Source of the DNA: Comamonadaceae bacterium
GTDB lineage: Bacteria; Pseudomonadota; Gammaproteobacteria; Burkholderiales; Burkholderiaceae_C
Reading direction: 5' to 3'
Assembly (NCBI GenBank): GCA_013298415.1
Contig: JAAFHN010000203.1
Coordinates: 1 to 5,614, forward strand
Length of the DNA stretch: 5,614 bases
Positions within the stretch are counted from its first letter, which is position 1, and every line of letters begins with the position of its first letter. The notes beneath the pieces are model-generated. The model worked only from the letters and a program-made list of their open reading frames with translations, was not told the origin of the DNA and searched no databases. Shown here in pieces: positions 1-5,614 of this stretch. The position numbers were made by a program, and so were the translations under genes.

Positions 1-430
1 TCGGCGGCATTTGCATGCCCAAAAGCAGCACTTTGGCCCCAATCGCAAGGCTGGCGTCCACCATTGCGCTCAAATTTTCTCGGGTGCTTTGCATTGGCAG
101 GCCACGCAGCGCGTCGTTGCCGCCCAGCTCGATGATCACGTGCGTGGGTTTGTGCTGTGCCAAGAGCGCAGGCAGCCGCGCGCGGCCGCCCGAGGTGGTG
201 TCGCCGCTGATCGAGCCGTTGACGACGGTGGTGTTCATTTTCTCGGCTTGCAGCTTGGCATCCAACAGCGCCACCCAGCCTTTGCCGCGTTGCAAGCCGT
301 ATTCCGCGCTCAGTGAGTCGCCAATCACGAGCAGCTTGCGCGCTGTGGCCTGAGCTACCGCATAACCCGGGAGACCCATGCCCAAGCCCAGCGCGCTAAA
401 GTGCAGCGCAAATTCACGACGAGATTGCAT
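1..430 (-). CDS. tesA: TesA-type SGNH/GDSL arylesterase / acyl-CoA thioesterase I, N-terminal part
   Basis: This gene has no stop inside the window and runs off the left edge; 143 codons are visible (430 down to 2). The reading is MQSRREFALHFSALGLG..., then SGNH-family block I GDSLSAEYGL with the nucleophile Ser at residue 39, block II NGSISGDT with oxyanion Gly near 76, and block III ELGGNDALRG with Asn near 105. The sequence ends ...LGMQMPP, where E. coli TesA has a comparable MQIRLP stretch. The catalytic Asp/His block V lies outside the window. Family members hydrolyse short acyl esters and thioesters in the periplasm. Residues 1 to about 26 look like an export signal: SRREFAL resembles a twin-arginine motif, followed by a hydrophobic stretch and an AQA cleavage site. 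This supports the start at 430 rather than the internal Met at 379. The start codon overlaps that of the divergent ABC ATPase gene by 2 bp. No clear ribosome binding site is visible. The family is secure; the exact substrate is not. Confidence 0.93.
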   Translation of the reverse strand, partial: MQSRREFALHFSALGLGMGLPGYAVAQATARKLLVIGDSLSAEYGLQRGKGWVALLDAKLQAEKMNTTVVNGSISGDTTSGGRARLPALLAQHKPTHVIIELGGNDALRGLPMQSTRENLSAMVDASLAIGAKVLLLGMQMPP

Positions 431-1118
431 GAGTAACGAATCCATCATCCAAGTTGAGCATGTTTACAAATCGGTGGCCGATGCCACCGGCACACTGGAC
501 ATTTTGCGCGACATCGACTTCTCAGTGCCCGCGCAGCAAACGCTTGCCATTGTGGGCGCGTCCGGCTCGGGCAAAAGCACGCTCTTGTCGATCATCGCGG
601 GCTTAGATACGCCCTCACGAGGCAAAGTGATGCTCGCTGGCGTGGATTTGTTCGGCCTCTCGGAAGACGACCGCGCCGTGGCCCGCGCCCAGCGCGTGGG
701 CTTTGTGTTCCAAAGTTTCCAGCTCATGGCGAATCTCACCGCGCTCGAAAACGTGATGCTGCCCCTGGAACTTCAAGGCGCAAAAGGTGCAAGGGATCAA
801 GCCAAAGCCATGCTTCAACGCGTAGGCCTGGGCGAGCGGCTTGGCCACTTGCCCAAGCTCATGAGCGGCGGCGAGCAACAGCGGGTGGCCTTGGCGCGGG
901 CGTTCGTCGTCAAACCCCAAGTGCTCTTGGCCGACGAGCCCACCGGCAGCCTGGATTTCGCCACTGGCGAGCGCGTGATGCAGCTCATGTTTGAGCTGAA
1001 CCAAGAGCAGGGCACCACCCTAGTCCTCGTCACCCACGACCGCCAAATCGCCAACAACTGCCAAAGGCAAATCACCATCGAAGCCGGGCGTGTGGCGGCG
1101 GATGAACTGAGGGCTTAG
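429..1118 (+). CDS. ybbA: ABC transporter ATP-binding protein, YbbA/LolD (MacB-like) family
   Basis: This is a 229-residue stand-alone nucleotide-binding protein starting MSNESIIQVEHVYKSV. All ATPase motifs are present: Walker A GASGSGKST at 43-51, Q-loop FQ at 94-95, signature MSGGEQQR at 145-152 (Met replaces the usual Leu of LSGGE), Walker B VLLADE at 165-170, D-loop SLD at 174-176 and H-loop His203. The insertion and spacing match the LolD/MacB/YbbA group, which drives mechanotransmission-type permeases acting on lipoproteins or envelope substrates. The frame is open upstream to an ATG at 378, but family homology begins just after 429. The extra 17 residues would lie wholly inside tesA, so 429 is chosen. 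In E. coli ybbA is also divergent from tesA, which favours YbbA over LolD. No permease gene follows: the next gene is rlmB. The partner must be encoded elsewhere or be lost. Specific function is inferred. Confidence 0.9.
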   Translation: MSNESIIQVEHVYKSVADATGTLDILRDIDFSVPAQQTLAIVGASGSGKSTLLSIIAGLDTPSRGKVMLAGVDLFGLSEDDRAVARAQRVGFVFQSFQLMANLTALENVMLPLELQGAKGARDQAKAMLQRVGLGERLGHLPKLMSGGEQQRVALARAFVVKPQVLLADEPTGSLDFATGERVMQLMFELNQEQGTTLVLVTHDRQIANNCQRQITIEAGRVAADELRA

Positions 1119-1130
1119 GAGATCGATTTC

Positions 1131-1257
1131 ACAGGAGTTCAGGAGATCAGGATGGAAAGAAAAAAGAGAATTTGGAGGAAAAACCATTCACTGTCCATGT
1201 GAAATGGGCATTGTTTGCTATCTTTTTGCAATCTTTCCTTGTCTCCTGACCTCCTGT
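1131..1257. repeat. Long imperfect inverted repeat between ybbA and rlmB
   Basis: The outer arms are 1131-1146 (ACAGGAG t TCAGGAGA) and 1242-1257 (TCTCCTGA c CTCCTGT). They pair at 15 of 16 positions. Weaker pairing continues inward (AGGA at 1149-1152 with TCCT at 1236-1239, then A-rich against T-rich tracts). An inner hairpin sits at the centre: CCATTCAC at 1184-1191 and GTGAAATGG at 1199-1207, one bulged base. The left arm contains three CAGGA units at exactly 8-bp spacing (1132, 1140, 1148); the right arm has two CAGGAG units in reverse orientation with the same spacing. The tetranucleotide TTCA flanks the CAGGAG...CTCCTG core on both sides (1128-1131 and 1257-1260). It could be a miniature inverted-repeat element, a regulatory RNA structure, or part of the end of the ybbA transcript. 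The pairing is directly visible; its role is unknown. The stretch is visibly A/T-richer than the genes around it. Confidence 0.6.
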
Positions 1258-1281
1258 TCAACTGCTCCCTGCCCCGCCCCG

Positions 1282-1294
1282 GATAATCCGGCGC
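1282..1294 (+). promoter_or_regulatory. Possible -10 box for a leaderless or near-leaderless rlmB transcript
   Basis: GATAAT at 1282-1287 matches the sigma-70 -10 consensus TATAAT at 5 of 6 bases. It ends 7 bases before the rlmB ATG at 1295, so initiation would fall at or next to the A of the start codon. No Shine-Dalgarno sequence is visible just upstream of that ATG, in keeping with leaderless translation. The -35 region is poor (TTCAAC at 1257-1262 matches 3 of 6). The box is embedded in a perfect 13-bp palindrome, CCGGATAATCCGG (1279-1291), which might instead be a protein-binding site. Confidence 0.35.
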
Positions 1295-2038
1295 ATGTCC
1301 CAACTCAAAACACTCTTTGGCTTTCATGCGGTTGGCGTTCGCATCAAAACATCGCCTGCCTCGGTCGTTGAGCTGTATGTGGATCCCACGCGCCGCGATG
1401 CGCGCATGAAGCAATTTTTGGCTCGATGTGCCGAGGCGAGCATCCGTACCTTCGAGCGCGATGGCGTGAGCCTCTACAAACTCTGCGGCAGCCACGGCCA
1501 CCAAGGGGTGGTCGCCAAAGTGCAAGAAGTGCAGGGCACGCGAACGCTGGACGAGCTGCTGGACGACTTGGAAGAAGCCAAAACCCCCGCGCTGCTCTTG
1601 GTGCTGGACGGCGTGACCGATCCACACAACTTGGGCGCATGCCTGCGCGTTGCCGACGGTGCCGGAGCCCACGCCGTGATTGCCCCCAAAGACCACGCAG
1701 TCGGCATCAACGCCACCGTCGCCAAAGTGGCCAGCGGTGCGGCTGAGACCGTGCCCTACTTCATGGTCACCAACCTCGCCCGCACCCTGCAACAGCTCAA
1801 AGACCGCAACATCTGGGTCGTCGGCACCGCAGAGCAAGCCGAAAAATCGCTCTACGAAGCGGACTTCAAAGCCTCAACCGCCATCGTCCTAGGCGCCGAA
1901 GGCCCCGGCATGCGCCAACTCACTGCCAAATCCTGCGACCAACTCGTCCGCATCCCGATGGCCGGGGCAGTCGAAAGCTTGAATGTCTCGGTCGCTGCGG
2001 GGGTTTGCTTGTTCGAGGTCGGGCGGCAGCGGAACTGA
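1295..2038 (+). CDS. rlmB: 23S rRNA (guanosine(2251)-2'-O)-methyltransferase RlmB
   Basis: This is a complete 247-residue SpoU/TrmH-family (SPOUT) methyltransferase, close to the 243 residues of E. coli RlmB. It transfers a methyl group from S-adenosylmethionine to the 2'-OH of G2251 in the peptidyl-transferase P-loop of 23S rRNA. The N-terminal substrate-binding domain (residues 4 to about 80, L30e-like, starting LFGFHAVGV and ending HQGVVAKV) is followed by the knotted catalytic domain. Motif 1, DGVTDPHNLGACLRVA at 105-120, has the conserved Asn112 and Arg118. Motif 2 is IVLGAEGPGM at 197-206. Motif 3, IPMAGAVESLNVSVAAG at 220-236, has the invariant SLN. Similarity to E. coli RlmB as I recall it is strong across the whole catalytic domain. 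The start at 1295 gives the family-typical N-terminus. It lacks an obvious ribosome binding site. The gene probably has its own promoter, because 176 bp separate it from the ybbA-like gene. Confidence 0.97.
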   Translation: MSQLKTLFGFHAVGVRIKTSPASVVELYVDPTRRDARMKQFLARCAEASIRTFERDGVSLYKLCGSHGHQGVVAKVQEVQGTRTLDELLDDLEEAKTPALLLVLDGVTDPHNLGACLRVADGAGAHAVIAPKDHAVGINATVAKVASGAAETVPYFMVTNLARTLQQLKDRNIWVVGTAEQAEKSLYEADFKASTAIVLGAEGPGMRQLTAKSCDQLVRIPMAGAVESLNVSVAAGVCLFEVGRQRN

Positions 2039-2137
2039 TTGCGAGCGGTGCCAGTTTGCGGTCTCAGCCGAGCTTGGCAATGGTAGGATCGAAGGTTAAC
2101 CGGGAGACGGGCGCGTACCCCAATCAGAGGAAGATTC
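2039..2137 (+). promoter_or_regulatory. Leader/promoter region of the polysaccharide export operon, with a ribosome binding site
   Basis: This gap between rlmB and the export operon ends in a clear Shine-Dalgarno stretch, AGAGGAAG at 2126-2133, placed 4 bases before the ATG at 2138. It supports that start. Further upstream, TTGGCA at 2074-2079 resembles a -35 box and TAGGAT at 2084-2089 resembles a -10 box, but their spacing is not compatible, so no promoter can be named with confidence. A perfect 8-bp palindrome, GGTTAACC (2094-2101), may be a chance match or a small operator. No convincing intrinsic terminator for rlmB is seen, so read-through from rlmB is possible. Confidence 0.4.
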
Positions 2138-4870
2138 ATGTTTCTGAGCAAGAGTTTGGCGAGAAGCTTGTTCGCCAAGACAAATTGGTGCTTCGCACAG
2201 AGCGGGCTGGTGGTTCTTTTTGCGGCTCTCGGCACCGCTGTTGCGCTCGCGCAGGGCAACCCCAATGTCCCCGGCCTCGGCACAGCGGTGGGCTCAGGCT
2301 TAGCCGTACCCGGTGCACGCAATGCGGCCTCCTCTCCCGCCGGCACTGTGGAGGCACTGCGCGGTGTAACCGCGCCGACGGCCGTCTCGGCGATGGCCCA
2401 GCGCCCGCAAGATGGGCGCGCAGCAGACACCCGGCCAGCAGACGGCCGAGCTGCCAAGGCGCCAGAGAGCAAAGACACGGACGAGCGCGCACCCAGCTCG
2501 CGCGGCGCGATGGAGGCGGATGGGCGCACCACAGATTTCCAAGAGTTTGTTCGTGCATCGAATGGGCAATCCCTGCGGCTGTATGGTTATGACCTTTTCT
2601 CCCAAGCGTCTTTTGGCTCGACACAGTCAATGCCGGTCCCAGACAACTATGTTTTGGGGCCAGGCGATGAGCTCTCGGTGTTGGTCACCGGTTTAGTGGA
2701 GTTTGATCAAAAACTCGTCATTGATCGCAACGGGCGCGTCATCATTCCCAAGGTCGGTCCACTTGTGCTTGCGGGCGTGAGTTACTCCAATTCGGAGTCC
2801 GTGCTCAGCGAGCACATTGGCAAGGTGTATCGCAATTTCAAGGTCACGGTCACCATGGGGCGCCTGCGCAGTGTGGAGATATTCGCGCTCGGACAAGCGC
2901 ACCGACCCGGCAAACACTTTGTCAGCAGCTTGTCCTCCCTCGTCAATGCCATGTTTGAGACGGGGGGGCCGAGCGTCTTCGGCGGGCTGCGAGCAGTCGA
3001 GTTGCGTCGCGCTGGAAAAACCATTGCAACTCTGGACGTGTATCGTTTTTTAGCGTTTGGTGAGGCTGGCCCTGATGTCAAGCTCAGCGCGGGTGATGTG
3101 CTGTTTTACCCACCCGCCGGGCCTCGTGCGGCAATCATGGGCGTTGTCAATGCGCCGGCGATCTATGAGCTCAAACCCAATGAAAGCATCGGCACTGTGT
3201 TGCAGCTGTCTGGGGGCATGTCGGCGTTGGCGGCACCGCAGCGCGCTCAATTGGAGCGCATCAACTCGGCGCGAGAAATCGCGCGCTACGTGGAGGACCT
3301 CGCCCTTGATGAGAAGGGCTTGGCCACTAAGCTGCAAGCGGGTGACATGCTCACGGTATTCCCCATCAGCCCGCAAATCGGCAGCGCTGTCACGCTCCAG
3401 GGCAATGTCGCGGCTCCCCTGCGCTACCGGTTCCAAACCGGGATGCGCGTGAGCGATTTACTCAACGATTCCCGACTATTGATCCCGGGCAGCTACTGGG
3501 CGGCGCTTAACTCAGGAGCGGTCTCTCAAGACTGGGCGCGAGAAGAAGTGAACCTGGATTACGCCACCATCCAGCGCTTGGACCGTGCCCAATTGCGCAC
3601 GCGGCTCATTGCCTTCAACCTGCGCAAAGCGATGAGCAAAGACGCGACCGAGAACCTGGCGCTCGAGCCTGGCGATATCGTGACGGTGTACAAGCCCGGC
3701 GAAAGCGGGGCTGATACGGACAACACCGTCACGCTGAACGGCCAAATGCTGGGCGGCAGCCGAAAGTTTGTTTGGCGCGCAGGCACTACGATCCAAGATC
3801 TCATCCCTTCCGCGCAATGGCTGATTGAGTACTACAACTACTGGCAGCGACAAGGCACTGGCGTGCGGCGCGCTGGGGGCATCGTTTCGGGTTCGGCGGA
3901 GTTCAAGTCCGATATCAACTGGGAATACGCCCAGGTGATTCGTCGCAGGCCAACGGATCTGCGTAGCGAAGTGCTCACCTTCAATTTGGGCGCGGCGATC
4001 ACGGGCAAAGACGCCGGACAGAACCTGAAGCTTGAGCCTGGAGATGTCATCACCCTGTACACCTTGGGCGAGCTAGGGGTGCCGATAGGGCGGCGCACGC
4101 GCATCGTGTCGCTTCAAGGCGAGGTGAAAGTACCCGGACAGTATCAACTGCGCGCGGACGAGACTTTGACGGATTTGCTGGCACGGGCCGGTGGATTGAC
4201 GCCGCAGGCCTATTTGTATGGTCTCGAATTCCGCAGAGAGTCGGTGCGCTTGACCCAGCAAGACTCGCTGGAAAAGCTGGTGCGGCGCGTGGAGTCGCAA
4301 ATCCTTTCGGAAGCGCAGACGCGGCTTCAAAACGTCACGTCCAAGGAGCAAAGCGAAGTCGTTCAGGCTGGGCTGCAAGCCGATCAGGTGCGGGTGGAGA
4401 ACCTGAAGCGGCTGCGCGCCTCTGGCCGCATGGCTCTGGATTTGGACCCATCAAGCCCCGTCTTGCCTAGACTGCTCATGGAAGACGGCGATGTCGTGGT
4501 CGTCCCGCCGCAGCCTGCCTTCGTCGGCATCTTCGGCGCAGTCGTGAACGAGAACTCTCTGCTCTGGAGGCCAGGCATCCGGGTCGCAGATTTGGTGGAT
4601 CGCAGCGGCCGCCGCAAAGCAGCAGACGTTGCGTCCGCTGTGGTCTTGCGTGCCGACGGCACAGCCGTTTTGCCCAGGCGCAACACCGGTTGGGTTTTCG
4701 CAAGCCGCGCCTTGGATGAGATATTGATGCCAGGCGACACCGTTTTTGTGCCCGAGCTGGAAGACCGCGAAACTGCGTATTCCGCGTTCATTCGAGGTGC
4801 AAAAGACATCACCCAAGTCTTCTACCAGTTCGGCCTCGGCGCAGCCGCATTGAAAACCATCCGCAACTGA
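2138..4870 (+). CDS. Large multi-SLBB outer-membrane polysaccharide export (OPX, Wza-related) protein
   Basis: This 910-residue protein belongs to the OPX family that forms the periplasmic/outer-membrane channel for exopolysaccharide or capsule. Wza has only about 380 residues. Residues 1-39 form a signal peptide (hydrophobic GLVVLFAALGTAVALA, likely cleavage after ALA or AQ). The only cysteine (Cys18) lies before the hydrophobic core, so no lipobox is present. Residues 41-135 are a low-complexity Ala/Pro/Arg/Asp linker with two DGRAA copies. The poly-export domain spans about 166-240 (DNYVLGPGDELSVLVTG, then IDRNGRVIIPKVGPL). Six SLBB-like segments follow at roughly 241-328, 331-412, 415-522, 529-645, 654-790 and 794-873. 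Most end in a GD motif such as LSAGDVLFYP, LEPGDIVTVY, LEPGDVITLY, MEDGDVVVVP or LMPGDTVFVP. Segment 5 carries a charged, probably helical insert (about 703-765). The C-terminus (885-907) looks amphipathic. A good ribosome binding site precedes the ATG. The co-polymerase gene begins 4 bases after the stop, indicating an operon. Confidence 0.92.
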   Translation: MFLSKSLARSLFAKTNWCFAQSGLVVLFAALGTAVALAQGNPNVPGLGTAVGSGLAVPGARNAASSPAGTVEALRGVTAPTAVSAMAQRPQDGRAADTRPADGRAAKAPESKDTDERAPSSRGAMEADGRTTDFQEFVRASNGQSLRLYGYDLFSQASFGSTQSMPVPDNYVLGPGDELSVLVTGLVEFDQKLVIDRNGRVIIPKVGPLVLAGVSYSNSESVLSEHIGKVYRNFKVTVTMGRLRSVEIFALGQAHRPGKHFVSSLSSLVNAMFETGGPSVFGGLRAVELRRAGKTIATLDVYRFLAFGEAGPDVKLSAGDVLFYPPAGPRAAIMGVVNAPAIYELKPNESIGTVLQLSGGMSALAAPQRAQLERINSAREIARYVEDLALDEKGLATKLQAGDMLTVFPISPQIGSAVTLQGNVAAPLRYRFQTGMRVSDLLNDSRLLIPGSYWAALNSGAVSQDWAREEVNLDYATIQRLDRAQLRTRLIAFNLRKAMSKDATENLALEPGDIVTVYKPGESGADTDNTVTLNGQMLGGSRKFVWRAGTTIQDLIPSAQWLIEYYNYWQRQGTGVRRAGGIVSGSAEFKSDINWEYAQVIRRRPTDLRSEVLTFNLGAAITGKDAGQNLKLEPGDVITLYTLGELGVPIGRRTRIVSLQGEVKVPGQYQLRADETLTDLLARAGGLTPQAYLYGLEFRRESVRLTQQDSLEKLVRRVESQILSEAQTRLQNVTSKEQSEVVQAGLQADQVRVENLKRLRASGRMALDLDPSSPVLPRLLMEDGDVVVVPPQPAFVGIFGAVVNENSLLWRPGIRVADLVDRSGRRKAADVASAVVLRADGTAVLPRRNTGWVFASRALDEILMPGDTVFVPELEDRETAYSAFIRGAKDITQVFYQFGLGAAALKTIRN
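2258..2542 (+). other. Low-complexity N-terminal linker of the export protein
   Basis: Residues 41-135 of the OPX protein are dominated by Ala, Gly, Pro, Arg, Asp and Thr. The short repeat DGRAA occurs at residues 92-96 and 102-106, and charged tracts such as KDTDERAP follow. No domain is recognisable. It is probably a disordered tether between the signal-peptide cleavage site and the poly-export domain. The GC-rich composition also explains the many spurious overlapping reading frames here. Confidence 0.6.
3389..4072 (+). repeat. Tandem duplicated SLBB module within the export gene
   Basis: Residues 418-522 (3389-3703) and 531-645 (3728-4072) align along their length. The first copy begins VTLQG and the second VTLNG. 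Both then have a TGM/AGT turn and a DLL/DLI helix, an aromatic-rich YW stretch, an FNL motif (AFNLRKAMSKDATENLALEP against TFNLGAAITGKDAGQNLKLE), and the ending LEPGDIVTVYKPGE or LEPGDVITLYTLGE. The offset is about 122 residues. The copies have diverged at the DNA level, so this is an old duplication rather than a recent direct repeat. Confidence 0.65.
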
Positions 4871-4874
4871 TCGC

Positions 4875-5614
4875 ATGTCAGACACATCTCTCACGCCCAA
4901 CGCGGCTTCGACGGCAGCTACTCGGTATGCAAACACGGCTGCGCCAGAGCAAAGTGAGCTTTCGCTGTTGGATCTCGTGTTGCCGCTTCTCTCGGCCTGG
5001 AAATGGATCATCGGCTCCGCCGCTCTGACTGGGCTGGTCGCATTGGGCATGACCTACTTCATCGCGCCGCGCTACACGGCGATCACGCGGATCATGCCTC
5101 CGGCTCAGAGCAGCCAGTCTTCCGCAGCCGCGCTGCTTTCCTCTTTGGGTTCGCTCGGCGCTGTTGCGGCACAAAGCGGCGCGATCAAGAATCCTGGCGA
5201 CCAATATGTGAGCCTGCTTCGTTCCCGAAGCGTGCAGGATTCGATGGTTGACCGTTTTGGGCTTCAAGAGAGGTACCAGGCCAAGTTCAGGGTTAAGGCA
5301 AGGGTGCAGCTTGAAGCGTTCTCGCAAATCGCCAGCAGCAGCCGAGATGGGATCATCACCATCGCGGTCGAAGACACCGATCCGAAGCTTGCCGCGAGCA
5401 TGGCCAACGGATACGTCGAAGAGTTGAGCAAGGTGCTTCAGCGGCTATCACTCTCGGAGGCTCAAGCGAGGAGGAAGTTTTTCGCTGAGCAAGTGGCGCA
5501 GGCGAAAACTGGCCTAGATCGCGCGGACGCGGCGCTGAAAGCCAGCGGCGGGCCCGGCATCGACGCGCTGAAGAGCAATCCCACGCTGGCGGTTGGCACC
5601 CTCGCGCAAACCAA
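4875..5614 (+). CDS. Wzz/GumC-type polysaccharide co-polymerase (chain-length determinant), N-terminal part
   Basis: The frame is open to the right edge; 246 codons are visible. Residues 1-29 form a polar cytoplasmic tail. A first membrane helix lies at about 41-64 (AWKWIIGSAALTGLVALGMT), followed by the periplasmic Wzz domain. YTAITRIMPP, then a Ser/Ala-rich stretch (about 78-102), and NPGDQYVSLLRSRSVQDSMV at 106-125 are typical of the PCP family. DGIITIAVEDTDPKLAASMA at 158-177 is the characteristic Wzz segment. From about 178 the helical, probably coiled-coil region begins. These inner-membrane oligomers set polymer length and contact the OPX channel. Whether a C-terminal tyrosine autokinase domain or a second membrane helix is present cannot be seen. 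The ATG lies 4 bases after the OPX stop with no strong ribosome binding site, which suggests translational coupling. Exact subfamily (GumC/EpsB-like) is inferred. Confidence 0.9.
   Translation, partial: MSDTSLTPNAASTAATRYANTAAPEQSELSLLDLVLPLLSAWKWIIGSAALTGLVALGMTYFIAPRYTAITRIMPPAQSSQSSAAALLSSLGSLGAVAAQSGAIKNPGDQYVSLLRSRSVQDSMVDRFGLQERYQAKFRVKARVQLEAFSQIASSSRDGIITIAVEDTDPKLAASMANGYVEELSKVLQRLSLSEAQARRKFFAEQVAQAKTGLDRADAALKASGGPGIDALKSNPTLAVGTLAQT

Noticed and set aside
378..428. Upstream ATG at 378 as the start of the ABC ATPase
   Set aside because: It would add 17 residues encoded antisense within the tesA signal peptide. ABC family homology begins just after the ATG at 429.
1131..1257. The inverted repeat as a simple rho-independent terminator of ybbA
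   Set aside because: The arms are separated by about 95 bases, and no T-run follows the outer stem. A classical short hairpin plus U-tract is not present.
1139..1837. 232-codon minus-strand reading frame across rlmB
   Set aside because: It lies antisense to an unmistakable rlmB, and its N-terminal side is the GC-rich mirror of that gene. It shows no recognisable domain.
2074..2089. TTGGCA plus TAGGAT as a promoter for the OPX operon
   Set aside because: The two boxes are only 4 bp apart, far from the roughly 17 bp that sigma-70 needs, and no better partner is seen for either.
2005..2592. 195-codon plus-strand frame overlapping the end of rlmB and the start of the OPX gene
   Set aside because: It has low-complexity Arg/Ala/Gly composition, no family resemblance, and is explained by the GC-rich linker region in the real frame.
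4451..5050. 199-codon minus-strand frame across the OPX/Wzz junction
   Set aside because: Both genes on the plus strand are well supported by conserved motifs there, so the antisense frame is a by-product of GC-rich codons.

Overview
The window most likely comes from the chromosome of a GC-rich betaproteobacterium in the order Burkholderiales, plausibly Comamonadaceae. This rests on GC-rich codon use, on RlmB- and YbbA-like proteins of proteobacterial type, and on the style of the exopolysaccharide genes. The assignment is an inference from sequence character alone; no database search was possible.

Layout. (1) Positions 1-430, minus strand: the N-terminal 143 residues of a TesA-type SGNH/GDSL arylesterase/thioesterase that continues beyond the left edge. 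(2) 429-1118, plus strand: a YbbA/LolD-type ABC ATPase, divergent from tesA. Their two start codons share the palindrome CATG. The tesA/ybbA divergent pair is also known from E. coli, but the permease (YbbP) that should follow is not here. (3) 1119-1294: an A/T-richer intergenic gap holding a long imperfect inverted repeat (1131-1257) with CAGGAG motifs spaced 8 bp apart, followed by a GATAAT -10-like box placed so that the rlmB transcript could begin at its ATG. (4) 1295-2038: rlmB, the 23S rRNA G2251 2'-O-methyltransferase. (5) 2039-2137: a short gap with a good ribosome binding site at its end. (6) 2138-4870: a very large (910 aa) outer-membrane polysaccharide export (OPX, Wza-related) protein with about six SLBB-like repeats. 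(7) 4875 to the right edge: the first 246 residues of a Wzz/GumC-type polysaccharide co-polymerase, four bases after the OPX gene.

The first three genes are housekeeping genes: a periplasmic esterase, an ABC ATPase and rRNA modification. The last two are the start of an exopolysaccharide or capsule export operon. The inner-membrane co-polymerase would control chain length and touch the periplasmic end of the OPX channel, forming the envelope-spanning export route. The glycosyltransferases, polymerase and flippase would be expected to the right of the window.

I found no RNA gene, CRISPR array, insertion sequence or clearly new system. The points most worth a second look are the palindromic intergenic element with its possible 16-codon ORF, the possible leaderless rlmB start, the twin-arginine signal on the esterase, and the oversized, apparently non-lipidated OPX protein with an internal module duplication.
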